From positions 11,241 to 75,240 of the forward strand of contig JAEWBO010000013.1 of the NCBI GenBank assembly GCA_023391105.1: a stretch of 64,000 nt of DNA. Reading direction: 5' to 3'. The notes beneath the pieces are model-generated. The model made no database searches. It saw nothing but the letters and a program-made list of their open reading frames with translations, and had not been told where the DNA came from. The stretch comes from Bacillota bacterium (lineage in GTDB: Bacteria > Bacillota > Clostridia > Christensenellales > SZUA-584). The position numbers and the translations under genes were made by a program. Numbering within the stretch: position 1 is the stretch's first letter; each line of letters starts with the position of its first letter. This document shows positions 17,391 to 25,561 of this stretch, piece by piece.

Positions 17391-17876
17391 TTATTCTTGC
17401 ACGGAAACAGATGGCTCGTTAAACTCTGTCTGAGCCAATTGTTCGTATTTTATATTTTCTTTCTGCCCCAGATCATTTGTGTTGATGGAGTTGCGGTAAA
17501 CCACAAAACGCGTAAATAAAAATTCTGTCACAAAATTGATTATCATCGTTCCCGCAAGCACAATGTATTCATTCCAGCCAATATTGGTCAGCTCGTAGCC
17601 CCACCATGTGGACAACGGCGTAAACACGATGTAATAGCCAAAAACCTTCATCATAGCAAGAGGAATGTTGGCTGCCGATTTAAAGGTGAACCTTCTGTTC
17701 ACGGTAAAATTATAGACAACAGAAAGAGTAAGCGCAAAAAGATAACAAGGCCAATAAGGCAAACCTGCCAATTCATTCAAAAGAGTAAAACTGCCAAACT
17801 GAATGATGCCCGCGGACGCTGAAAAAAGCGTAAATTTGATAAACTGAAGAAAGTTCTGCTTTCTGGATAATTCCAT
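17391..17876 (-). CDS. GtrA-like membrane protein
   Basis: The 161-residue protein has four hydrophobic helices: FIKFTLFSASAGIIQFGSF, WPCYLFALTLSVVYNF, VFGYYIVFTPLSTW and YIVLAGTMIINFVTEFLF. It contains the NFTVNRRFTF segment that is highly typical of GtrA proteins. The family moves or supports flipping of polyprenyl-phosphate sugars for wall or exopolysaccharide glycosylation. The start at 17876 is chosen for the upstream GGGGG and the usual short N-terminal tail; an extension to 17942 is open. The Glu/Gln-rich C-terminal tail is soluble. No glycosyltransferase gene lies next to it. Confidence 0.85.
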   Translation of the reverse strand: MELSRKQNFLQFIKFTLFSASAGIIQFGSFTLLNELAGLPYWPCYLFALTLSVVYNFTVNRRFTFKSAANIPLAMMKVFGYYIVFTPLSTWWGYELTNIGWNEYIVLAGTMIINFVTEFLFTRFVVYRNSINTNDLGQKENIKYEQLAQTEFNEPSVSVQE

Positions 17877-17946
17877 AAAGGATATCCCCCGCTTCATAGA
17901 ATCAACACTGATCAATTCATTATATTCCATGCCTGTCCGCATGTAA

Positions 17947-17988
17947 ACAGAAAGAACGCAGGACGATAGTATATCGAACCTGCGTTCT
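17947..17988 (-). terminator. Terminator of the esterase lipoprotein gene
   Basis: A perfect 10-bp stem (AGAACGCAGG with CCTGCGTTCT) has an inner short stem in the loop and is followed by TTCTGTTT on the minus strand. It lies 20 bases after the esterase stop. Confidence 0.8.
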
Positions 17989-18007
17989 CGCTAAACGAAT
18001 GATCCGG

Positions 18008-19066
18008 CTAGAATACGAGGTTTTCATTAAAAAACGGTATGATGTGTTCTTGCGCACTTTTCGGCGGCACTTCATGCCTGCCCTCAAAGACAAAGAGCGT
18101 GTGATCAATTTCGTTTTTCGAAAGAAGATCAGAAAAATACTGTGTACCTTTGGGTATCCATGTATATGCGTCGTTTGTTCCGTAGCTGAGTCCGATAGCT
18201 CGAAGCGGTATACCCAGCTCCAGATAGGCATCAAGTTTTTCCTTTACATTGCCGAAACCGTCCTCCCATTGTTCAACGATGATATCGTCTTCCTCGCTTC
18301 CATCAAGCTTGGGTATATGTCCAAGGAGCTCAGTATCTGGATCGGGCGAGAAAGCGCGTGCATAATCAGTTAGAAATGAACCGTCACGCCGCCAAGATTC
18401 CATAGCCTCTGTCATGCCGTCCTCCGTTAATAAACCAGGAGACATGGAATATACTGCCCCGAACACATCCGGGTGGCGCAGCGCGAGGTTTAGCGAACCA
18501 AAACCGCCCATTGAGAAACCACAGATTCCGCGGGATTCTGAGCTTTTCTTGGTCCTATAATTGTCATCAATCAGCGGAATAACCTCATCCATGATATAAT
18601 CCTCCCAGTTGCCGGTAACGGGCGAATTGACATAATAGTACAAGTCTCCTTGAACTTCCACAAATATAAATTCATTAGCGCCTGATTCGAAGGCTTCATC
18701 AAATCGGGTGTGATTGCTGCCCATGTAGCCCCCAACGCCTTCTCCATGCCCATGAAGATAATAGACGACAGGATATGCTTTATCACTCGCATAATACGAT
18801 GGCGGTAAATAGATACAAATGGTCTTCTTAGACGGGTTACCAATGATATTATTCTGCAGGCTGACAGAATCCAGCGTTAGTCGGATTTGCCTCAGTTCGA
18901 GGACTGTTGGCGTTGGTTCGGCGGTCGCGGATGGCGTGACGGTGGCCTCTTGAGACGCAGAGGGTGACGGAGATTCTTCCTTGATTACATCCGGCATAAC
19001 CGGAGAACATGCAACCATTGCAAGTGTGAGTAAGATAAATACAATGCACAGGATACTTTTTCTCAT
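18008..19066 (-). CDS. Secreted esterase lipoprotein (esterase D / feruloyl esterase type)
   Basis: The 352-residue protein has a lipoprotein signal (LTLAMVAC, Cys about residue 20) and a Ser/Thr/Pro linker. An alpha/beta hydrolase domain of the putative-esterase (PF00756-like) type follows. Visible features are the oxyanion strand VVYYLHGHGEG, the nucleophile elbow GFSMGGFGS (Ser about 186), a Tyr-rich middle and the C-terminal catalytic His in EGRHEVPP. Relatives cleave feruloyl or acetyl esters from plant polysaccharides. With the GH5 gene nearby this suggests glycan use, though the enzyme sits on the outer membrane face and the GH5 lacks a signal. AAAGGA precedes the ATG. Confidence 0.88.
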   Translation of the reverse strand: MRKSILCIVFILLTLAMVACSPVMPDVIKEESPSPSASQEATVTPSATAEPTPTVLELRQIRLTLDSVSLQNNIIGNPSKKTICIYLPPSYYASDKAYPVVYYLHGHGEGVGGYMGSNHTRFDEAFESGANEFIFVEVQGDLYYYVNSPVTGNWEDYIMDEVIPLIDDNYRTKKSSESRGICGFSMGGFGSLNLALRHPDVFGAVYSMSPGLLTEDGMTEAMESWRRDGSFLTDYARAFSPDPDTELLGHIPKLDGSEEDDIIVEQWEDGFGNVKEKLDAYLELGIPLRAIGLSYGTNDAYTWIPKGTQYFSDLLSKNEIDHTLFVFEGRHEVPPKSAQEHIIPFFNENLVF

Positions 19067-19088
19067 AGATTATCTTTTCCTTTCAGAA

Positions 19089-19117
19089 TTTACTAAGTGA
19101 TTAAAATAGTATATAAT
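19089..19117 (+). promoter_or_regulatory. Promoter for the AraC-type regulator
   Basis: TTTACT (19089-19094), a 17-base spacer and TATAAT (19112-19117) lie about 75 bases before the AraC start. The esterase gene diverges from this region, so the regulator may also act on it. Confidence 0.6.
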
Positions 19118-19191
19118 ACTAATAACAAACATAACGAACATTTATTGCTCATTTTACTAAAGATCAATTTGTAGAGTGGGGAGTTTGAACA

Positions 19192-20082
19192 ATGCGAAAT
19201 ACGTCGGTTGAGCTTGTGAAGCAAGTGGTGATGCTGATTGAAGATAGCCTCAATGAACCGCTATTGCTGGACAATATTGCATGCAGCGTGTTTGTTTCTA
19301 AGTACCATCTGCACCGCTTATTCAAAACACTGACCGGCAGAACGCTGATGTCTTACGTGAGAGGCCGGCGACTCAGCCGCAGCATCAATGATCTTCTCAA
19401 TACACAAGAAAAGCTTTCGTATATCGCTGAGATGTATGGTTTTAGCTATGAGCAGAGCTATGAACGCGCTTTCAAGAGTCAGTTTGGGATGACGCCATCC
19501 GCATTCCGAAGTGCACCGATCGAATTGGAAATCGTTCATATGCTTGATACAAGTACGATACGTGATATTGCTAGTGGAATTTTTGTGGCGCCGCGCTTTC
19601 TTGTATTGCCCGATATGATGTTTGCAGGTATCCGTCATAATATCTCATTGCAGCCAAAGCAACCCACTGCCGCTAATGAAGCCGCGCTGCGGTTTTGTGA
19701 TAGTGAACGCAAAAGCATACACCATCGAATTAACGAACATTTATATTATGGATTTACTTATGATGTGCATGAACAATCATATCGGTATATGTCTTGCGTC
19801 GAGACAAATCAAATATCTCAGTTGCCCACGCCTTTTGAAAGCTTTGTGCTTCCTTCTCATCTTTATGCAGTGTTCAGGTATGTGGGGTTTCATGGCGCTG
19901 AGTATCTGTCAGAATACACGCTTGATGAGATATATAATTATATCTCCGTGGATTGGTGCGCAAAAACAGATTATCGAAGAGACAAAGACTACATGTTTGA
20001 GCGTGTTGACGCCACTGTATGCAAATCAACCTATTGTGAGATGGATATTTTTCTGCCAGTAGATAACAAACTGAATCAGTAA
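19192..20082 (+). CDS. AraC-family regulator with GyrI-like C-terminal domain
   Basis: The 296-residue protein has the DNA-binding domain first (about 1-110). Two helix-turn-helix units include FVSKYHLHRLFKTLTG and the AraC signature region IAEMYGFSYEQSYERAFKSQFGMTP. The C-terminal part (about 130-290) matches the AraC effector-binding/GyrI-like domain, ending in the EMDIFLPV strand typical of that fold. Such proteins resemble Rob/SoxS fusions that bind small hydrophobic effectors. GGGGAG is 8 bases before the ATG. It is divergent from the esterase lipoprotein gene, so that gene is a possible target. Confidence 0.88.
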   Translation: MRNTSVELVKQVVMLIEDSLNEPLLLDNIACSVFVSKYHLHRLFKTLTGRTLMSYVRGRRLSRSINDLLNTQEKLSYIAEMYGFSYEQSYERAFKSQFGMTPSAFRSAPIELEIVHMLDTSTIRDIASGIFVAPRFLVLPDMMFAGIRHNISLQPKQPTAANEAALRFCDSERKSIHHRINEHLYYGFTYDVHEQSYRYMSCVETNQISQLPTPFESFVLPSHLYAVFRYVGFHGAEYLSEYTLDEIYNYISVDWCAKTDYRRDKDYMFERVDATVCKSTYCEMDIFLPVDNKLNQ

Positions 20083-20106
20083 TCCTTGGTTTTATATGTT
20101 ATTATG

Positions 20107-20129
20107 AATGCTTGGCAGCATTTCTCTTT
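20107..20129 (+). terminator. Weak terminator-like hairpin after the AraC gene
   Basis: A 6-bp stem AATGCT/AGCATT with a TGGC loop is followed by TCTCTTT, 25 bases after the stop. The stem is short, so efficiency is doubtful. Confidence 0.35.
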
Positions 20130-20203
20130 CGTCGTCTGTTTAAACTTTCGCATATTTTTTATACTAATGGCAAAAGATTAAAAAATATGATGGGAGAAAA
20201 AAG

Positions 20204-21154
20204 ATGACTGTTGGAATACCTAAAGGTCTTTTGTATTCAAAATATCATGTTTTCGCCGAGTCTTTTTTTCGTGCTCTTGGAATGGATATCATAACGTCAC
20301 CGGATACAAATAAAGAAATACTCGATGAAGGTGTAAAATCGTGTGTGGATGACGCTTGCCTGCCGATAAAAGTTTTTCACGGACATGTACAATGGCTAAA
20401 GGATAAATGCGATTATTTGCTGATGCCGCGTTTATTTAGTCTTGAGAAAAGGAAGTCCCTTTGCCCTATGTTCTGCGGTCTTGTGGAGATGGTAAAAAGC
20501 AGTGTGTCAGAACTTCCTTTGCTTATCGATTCCCCCGTGTATTCTCTTGATAAGAAAAGCTTGCTGGAATGGGCCATGCAATCGGGCAGTTTCTTGACAA
20601 GAGATAAAGAAGCCATTGCAGATGCTTTTGAATGTGCGCTCAAAAAGCAGAAAAATCATATAACAGCACTTAACGATAATGATTACGCACATCGTATTGC
20701 TCTGATCGGACATACATATAATATCCACGATGCTTTCATTAACATGCATCTGATTAAAAAACTGCACGCGATGGATATTGGTGTGGTAACAGCGGATAGC
20801 GTTGATAAAAATGATATTGCGCTTCAAACAGGCATGCTATACAAAGCTCCGTTCTGGTATTTTGCGCGAGAATACTACGGTGCAGCCATCAGCCTTTATA
20901 AAAACAGACTTGTCGATGGCTTTATTTATGTATCCGCTTTCTCGTGTGGTGTCGATTCAGTCGTTATCGAGCTGATTAAACTGGAAATGGGTTCTTATCC
21001 CTTCATGGTTTTAAAAATTGATGAGCATACCGGAGAAGCCGCAATAGACACGCGCATAGAGGCTTATGCGGACATGCTTAAAAGGAGGGCTCAAATTGGT
21101 TATCACCGTCCCGCGTATGGGCAACATATGCCTTGCCGCCAAAGCGTTTTTTGA
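20204..21154 (+). CDS. Acyl-CoA dehydratase activase-related protein (DUF2229/COG3580 type)
   Basis: The 316-residue protein is related to the D-subunit-like part of 2-hydroxyacyl-CoA dehydratases and to the DUF2229 region of large activase proteins. It begins MTVGIPKGLLYSKYHVF and has Cys-containing segments (KSCVDDACLPIK, SLCPMFCG, SAFSCGVDS) that could bind a [4Fe-4S] or double-cubane cluster. It ends EHTGEAAIDTRIEAYADML, a family hallmark. About 20 extra residues arise because the frame runs 59 bases into the next gene. It is the first of three overlapping genes, with GGGAG upstream of the ATG. Confidence 0.85.
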   Translation: MTVGIPKGLLYSKYHVFAESFFRALGMDIITSPDTNKEILDEGVKSCVDDACLPIKVFHGHVQWLKDKCDYLLMPRLFSLEKRKSLCPMFCGLVEMVKSSVSELPLLIDSPVYSLDKKSLLEWAMQSGSFLTRDKEAIADAFECALKKQKNHITALNDNDYAHRIALIGHTYNIHDAFINMHLIKKLHAMDIGVVTADSVDKNDIALQTGMLYKAPFWYFAREYYGAAISLYKNRLVDGFIYVSAFSCGVDSVVIELIKLEMGSYPFMVLKIDEHTGEAAIDTRIEAYADMLKRRAQIGYHRPAYGQHMPCRQSVF

Positions 21155-22193
21155 AGCTGCGCGCATTCCCTATGTGATGCCCGAAATAATTAACAAGCAG
21201 ACGCTGCAAAACGGCGTTGCGCTGTCGCCGGATGAAATATGTCTGCCGTTTAAGATTTTAATGGGCAGCTATACTGACTGTATAAAAAAGGGCGCGGATA
21301 CCATACTGATTACAGGAAGCTGCGGCCCGTGCCGTTTTGGAGAATACTGTGAGCTGCAGATGAAGCTGCTTGAAAAGCTCGGCACTCAGGCCAAAACGAT
21401 CGTTCTTGATGCCCCAAAAGAGATCGGCAGACAGGAGCTTCTCAGACGAATCGGCTTGATTTCCAAGGCCAGCCCTTTAAGCGCAAAGCAAAAGCTCCTT
21501 GCCCTGCGGCAAGCTTTTCACATATTGTCGCTTGCGGACAGCATTGATGAAAAGGCGCACATGCTGGCCGGATACGAATTGAACAGCGGTGAATGCAAGC
21601 AATTGATTATGGCATGCCATGAGCAGACAGAGAATTGCCGCAACCCACATGAAATACAGGTTCTTTTGGAGCATTATCTTCAAAAGCTGGGTAATGTAAA
21701 AACGGTTATGAAAAAAAAGCCGCTGCGGGTCGCTCTGATCGGAGAAATATATTCGATGGTTGAGCCTTTTGCGAATCTGTATATCGAAGAAAAGCTGATG
21801 GGCTACGGAGTGAGTTCAAGTCGGCTTATCACACCCAGCTGGTGGCTTAAGGACCTCATTGCCAAACCGCTTAAGCTTAATTCCATAGATATCCGGCGCG
21901 CTGCCCACGACTATCTGCCTTATAACGCGGGCGGTCATGCGAAGGAATCGATTGGCCATGCCGTGATATGCCAAAGGAATAATTTTGACGGTGCAATACA
22001 GATCTTCCCGCTTGGATGTATGCCTGAAATCGTCGTCAAGGCGATTATGCCTGTTGTTCAACAAGAAAAGGATTTTCCGGTGTTGACATTGGTCGTGGAT
22101 GAAATGACGGGTGAAGCCGGATATATGACAAGAATTGAAGCTTTTCTTGATATGCTGGAAGCGAAACGAAGAAAAGGAGAGATATCGGCTTGA
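21096..22193 (+). CDS. 2-hydroxyacyl-CoA dehydratase-like protein (COG3581 type)
   Basis: The 365-residue partner of the upstream protein has an N terminus LVITVPRMGNICLAAKAFFE. Cys motifs include SPDEICLPFK and TGSCGPCRFGEYC, and the C terminus is EMTGEAGYMTRIEAFLDMLE. These match the COG3581 half of the dehydratase/activase family. The start is a TTG at 21096, chosen because GGAGG lies 7 bases upstream; the ATG at 21066 has no site and would overlap the preceding gene more. The 59-base overlap and later 4-base overlap imply a tightly coupled complex. The substrate is unknown. Confidence 0.82.
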   Translation: MVITVPRMGNICLAAKAFFEAARIPYVMPEIINKQTLQNGVALSPDEICLPFKILMGSYTDCIKKGADTILITGSCGPCRFGEYCELQMKLLEKLGTQAKTIVLDAPKEIGRQELLRRIGLISKASPLSAKQKLLALRQAFHILSLADSIDEKAHMLAGYELNSGECKQLIMACHEQTENCRNPHEIQVLLEHYLQKLGNVKTVMKKKPLRVALIGEIYSMVEPFANLYIEEKLMGYGVSSSRLITPSWWLKDLIAKPLKLNSIDIRRAAHDYLPYNAGGHAKESIGHAVICQRNNFDGAIQIFPLGCMPEIVVKAIMPVVQQEKDFPVLTLVVDEMTGEAGYMTRIEAFLDMLEAKRRKGEISA

Positions 22194-23200
22194 ATAAAGA
22201 GTTTTGCCTTGGCATCGATGTCGGTTCAGTCAGCACAAACATTGTACTGATCGATACAGACGGCAAGGTGGTTGAGAAGCTGTACTTGCGAACGAATGGA
22301 CGCCCGATTGAGGCCATATGTAAAGGCCTTTCCCTACTTAAAGGCAAACCGGATGAAAGTGCAGTTATCATTGGTGCGGGCACTACGGGCAGCGGCAGGC
22401 AGTTAGCTGGTGCGATGGTGGGCGCAGATGTCATGAAAAACGAAATCACAGCGCATGCTGTGGCCGCTTGTCATGTTGTTCCGGATGTGCGGACAATACT
22501 GGAAATCGGCGGTCAGGATTCAAAGATCATTCTTGTCAAAGATGGTGTTGTTTGTGATTTTGCTATGAATTCCGTCTGCGCTGCAGGAACAGGCTCATTT
22601 TTGGACAGGCAGGCCTCTCGCCTTGAAATTCCCATAGAAGAGTTTGGCGGTTATGCGCTGCGCTCCAAGTCCCCCGTGCGTATTGCGGGGCGTTGTGCCG
22701 TGTTTGCCGAGTCAGATATGATCAGCAAGCAACAAGCGGGTCACAGCGCTGAGGATATTATTGCGGGACTATGTGAGGCTCTCGTTCGCAATTACTTAAA
22801 CAATCTCGCAAAAGGCAAAGAGATCAGAGGTCCTATATTGTTTCAAGGAGGTGTGGCCGCCAATGTCGGAATCCTTTCGGCATTTGAAAAAGCACTTGGC
22901 AAAAAAGTCATTATTCCGCAGCAATACGATGTGATGGGTGCTTATGGCGCTGCTTTAATTGCCAAAGATGCAGTGCCTGATAAACAAACCTGTTTTAAGG
23001 GCTTTGAGAACTTGAACCGTGAATTCATCACTGAGAGCATCGCCTGCACTGACTGCGCCAATATGTGTGAGGTCGCCAGAGTTATGGCGGATGGCGATTG
23101 TATTGCCCACTGGGGTGACCGGTGCGGCAAATGGGGCAATAGGATGAACTCATCCATGCAAAATAAAGAGGAAAAGAACAAAGAGTCGGAAGTATCGTAA
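22190..23200 (+). CDS. Acyl-CoA dehydratase activase (BadF/BcrA/HgdC ATPase family)
   Basis: The 336-residue ASKHA-fold ATPase injects one low-potential electron into a dehydratase-type partner on ATP hydrolysis. Visible motifs are the phosphate-1 loop GIDVGSVSTNIVL, the GGQDSK loop and VCAAGTGSFLDRQ with a cluster Cys near residue 124. GRCAVFAESDM supplies a second Cys near 164, and FQGGVAANV follows. Those two Cys bridge a [4Fe-4S] cluster between subunits in known activases. An extra C-terminal Cys-rich tail (CTDCANMCEV, then DRCGKW) follows. The TTG start overlaps the preceding stop by four bases. This completes the three-gene set. Confidence 0.92.
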   Translation: MNKEFCLGIDVGSVSTNIVLIDTDGKVVEKLYLRTNGRPIEAICKGLSLLKGKPDESAVIIGAGTTGSGRQLAGAMVGADVMKNEITAHAVAACHVVPDVRTILEIGGQDSKIILVKDGVVCDFAMNSVCAAGTGSFLDRQASRLEIPIEEFGGYALRSKSPVRIAGRCAVFAESDMISKQQAGHSAEDIIAGLCEALVRNYLNNLAKGKEIRGPILFQGGVAANVGILSAFEKALGKKVIIPQQYDVMGAYGAALIAKDAVPDKQTCFKGFENLNREFITESIACTDCANMCEVARVMADGDCIAHWGDRCGKWGNRMNSSMQNKEEKNKESEVS

Positions 23201-23300
23201 GCCAATTCTTTTCTTTTGTTAAAGAACAAATATTCAAAGAAACTCATAGTATACATCAGCAAACAATACATGTTTGTTCTCGATGAAAGGAGTTTTTTTC

Positions 23301-23735
23301 ATGCCAGATGGAATAAATACATCAAGTGATATGGAAATCGCGCAGCGCGGCGGACGTGGCGGTTTCCCGGGCGGTGGTCCGCGTGGCGGCTTCCCAGGCA
23401 GAGGATTCCCGCGCGGTGGTTTTCCCCGCAGGCGGTTTCCCCGGAGATTTCCGGTAAGACGCTTTCCCAGATTCTTTTTCTTCCCAATTGGCTTCCCGAC
23501 CGGACGGTGCTTTTTTATAGATCAATTTGGCCGGTGCTGTGACCAATTTGGCCGGTGCTGTGACCGATTTGGCAGGTGTGTCTTCGATAACAGATTCGCA
23601 GATAACCGTGTCGCGTTTGGTCCGCAGTCAGACGGCTGGTTCGGCATACCGGGAAGTTGGGATATGATGCCGGATTATGATGACATGGCGGATTATGACA
23701 TGGACGATATGGACGATATGGACGACTTTAGCTAA
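23301..23735 (+). CDS. Low-complexity protein: Arg/Gly/Phe-rich, Cys repeats, acidic tail
   Basis: I do not recognise this 144-residue protein. Residues 15-68 are built from GGRGGFPGGG- and FPRR-like units rich in Arg, Gly, Phe and Pro. Residues 74-93 hold three FGRC units (two FGRCC and one FGRC) encoded by a 21-bp tandem DNA repeat. The last 20 residues are almost only Asp and Met (DDMDDMDD). The ATG at 23301 has AAAGGAG 8 bases upstream, so it is a real translation start. It lies 100 bases after the activase gene and before a strong terminator. A spore-coat or metal-binding structural role is possible but unproven. Confidence 0.7.
   Translation: MPDGINTSSDMEIAQRGGRGGFPGGGPRGGFPGRGFPRGGFPRRRFPRRFPVRRFPRFFFFPIGFPTGRCFFIDQFGRCCDQFGRCCDRFGRCVFDNRFADNRVAFGPQSDGWFGIPGSWDMMPDYDDMADYDMDDMDDMDDFS
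23521..23582 (+). repeat. 21-bp tandem repeat, three copies, coding for FGRC(C) units
   Basis: Units begin near 23521, 23542 and 23563 and share the core AATTTGGCCGGTGCTGTGA, with the third copy diverged. The very high identity of the first two copies at the DNA level suggests recent expansion. Confidence 0.85.
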
Positions 23736-23777
23736 GATAGCAGAAATAATTCTCATGCAATATGTCGTATATCGTTT

Positions 23778-23817
23778 AAAATGGTCACTGGTAAGTATTC
23801 CAGTGACCATTATTCTT
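23778..23817. terminator. Strong bidirectional terminator
   Basis: An 11-bp perfect stem (ATGGTCACTGG with CCAGTGACCAT) is followed by TATTCTT on the plus strand and TTTTAAA on the minus strand. It separates the low-complexity gene from the convergent ylbF-like gene. Confidence 0.8.
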
Positions 23818-23848
23818 GACTCATAAAAGTGGAGCTTAAGGTGAGCGC

Positions 23849-24193
23849 TTAATAGGGTTTTATTGTTTGGTTGACGTCAAGCAATCCGTTTAAGTAGTCA
23901 ATGCATTGTGTGACCATGTTGTGGTACCCCTGTGTGGCCTTCATATACGCCTTCACTTCGCTTGCTTCAAGAAAAGCCTTGTTTTCATGAAATAGGTTGT
24001 TCAAGTGAGAGTTGACCTGATCCTCCGGAAAGTCATGATGCATGATCCTCGCATGTTCTTTCTCGAAGTTCATCATAGCTCTGCCGAGCCTTGGGTTTTT
24101 CATGATAAGCCTGCGCTGCTTGACCACTTCATTAAATTCCAACGTCGCCTTGAGAGCGTTTGCAAGATCCTGCAGTTCTTTTTTGGGTAACAT
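23849..24193 (-). CDS. YlbF/YmcA family protein
   Basis: The 114-residue helical protein is of the YlbF family (RicF relatives), which in Bacillus acts with YmcA and YaaT in RNA processing, sporulation and competence control. The pattern LANALKATLEFNEVVKQRRLIMKNP and the AYMKATQGYHNM segment fit the family. AAAGGGGG is 6 bases before the ATG. It is monocistronic and divergent from the amidase gene. There are no unusual features. Confidence 0.82.
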   Translation of the reverse strand: MLPKKELQDLANALKATLEFNEVVKQRRLIMKNPRLGRAMMNFEKEHARIMHHDFPEDQVNSHLNNLFHENKAFLEASEVKAYMKATQGYHNMVTQCIDYLNGLLDVNQTIKPY

Positions 24194-24354
24194 ATTATAC
24201 CCCCTTTATGTTTATTTTATTAACTATTTTATTGATGCGATATTAAAACTGTGCAAATGCGCCATTTTACATGATCTGCAACCAAAAACTTAAGTTGACG
24301 TCTATGATAAGTCTTAAGTTCATATTTATGAATAGAACAAAAAGGAGCCCCTTT

Positions 24355-25479
24355 ATGTACTCTACGCAGGTATCACGGAATAAAATGATTGTGCTTTATG
24401 TGTCGCTGGTTTTTTTTATAATTACCGGCTTATTGCTTTTGACACTATGCCGCGATGAAGCAAGCCCGGCTGTTAATGCTGATAGCGAGGACTGGCAAAG
24501 GATATTGAATGAGTTATTTGACTTACGTAATGACAGTATCTTAAAACAGGATAAAGAGACACTTGAAGATATTTTTCTCATAAATGAGAAAAATGGAAGG
24601 TGGGCATATGAATTTGAGGTGCAGAGAGCAAAATATCTAAGCGCATGGTCGGCCAAACAGGGCGTTGAGATAACAAGTATTCACAGCGAAATAAAAATAA
24701 AAAGCGTAAAACAAGTCGGGCGAGGCTATTCTTTTTATCTTATCTCATCAAATGAATACAAATATGCCTATGTGGATACGCCGAAAACTGAAAATATATT
24801 TCGTTTGGGAGCATATCATTCATTAGACCTGATTCCCAGTGAGGAGGTCGATAATAGCTGGATAATCAGCCGGGAATGGTATGATGATCCGCTGTTGGAT
24901 TCAATCAATTTGGATAATGTGACCGAGGAGATGACTGATTATATCATGGCTCATCCTGCTATTGACATATCAGGCATTAGTGATCAGCGCGTCACGGCGG
25001 TCGAATATGCTGATATGTACTGCGGGGCGGCATCAGGCGGTCAAAATAATTATGAGTATAACAGCGAATATACCAATTACAACCCTTTGGGCGGAGACTG
25101 CGCTAATTTTGCGTCTCAGGTTTTACTCGCAGGCGGTTTTAAAAAGAATGGAACCTGGAATTATGCAGGCGGCAAAGGAAGCCGCGCATGGGTCAATGCG
25201 CAAGGTCTCAAGGATTACCTGCTATACAGCGGACGGGCCTCATTGTTGGCGGCAGGCAGCTACAAGGAAATCTATCAGTATGCTTACAGTCTGCGTCCCG
25301 GCGACATTGTGGCATATGTAAAAAAAGGAAAGGTGGCTCATGTGTCTGTGGTCACAGGCGCTGACTCCAAGGGATATCCGCTCGTGAGCTGTCACAATCT
25401 AGACCGTTACCGCGTGCCATGGGATATCGGCTGGAGCGGTGATAATGTGAGGTATTTTCTCCTGAACGTCAGCTATTAA
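24355..25479 (+). CDS. Exported protein with C-terminal Amidase_6 (cysteine peptidase-like) domain
   Basis: The 374-residue protein has one N-terminal membrane helix (about 11-33), a middle region of about 170 residues without a recognised domain, and a C-terminal amidase_6-type domain. That domain is marked by YNSEYTNYNPLGGDCANFASQ (Cys about 240) and later GKVAHVSVVTG with the likely catalytic His. Related proteins are putative wall amidases or peptidases in Clostridia. The ATG at 24355 has AAGGAG 8 bases before it. The 82 bases to the encapsulin gene contain no clear promoter or terminator, so they may be co-transcribed. Confidence 0.83.
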   Translation: MYSTQVSRNKMIVLYVSLVFFIITGLLLLTLCRDEASPAVNADSEDWQRILNELFDLRNDSILKQDKETLEDIFLINEKNGRWAYEFEVQRAKYLSAWSAKQGVEITSIHSEIKIKSVKQVGRGYSFYLISSNEYKYAYVDTPKTENIFRLGAYHSLDLIPSEEVDNSWIISREWYDDPLLDSINLDNVTEEMTDYIMAHPAIDISGISDQRVTAVEYADMYCGAASGGQNNYEYNSEYTNYNPLGGDCANFASQVLLAGGFKKNGTWNYAGGKGSRAWVNAQGLKDYLLYSGRASLLAAGSYKEIYQYAYSLRPGDIVAYVKKGKVAHVSVVTGADSKGYPLVSCHNLDRYRVPWDIGWSGDNVRYFLLNVSY

Positions 25480-25561
25480 AAATCATCTTTACTTGGCATT
25501 CGCATATTTAGAGCCAGAATTGAAAAACTAAACCATGATATTATCATACAAGGAGACAGGC

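Noticed and set aside
25520..25547. TTGAAA-16-TATCAT as a promoter of the encapsulin shell gene
   Set aside because: Transcription from it would start inside or after the AAGGAG ribosome site, so it could not drive efficient translation of the shell gene.
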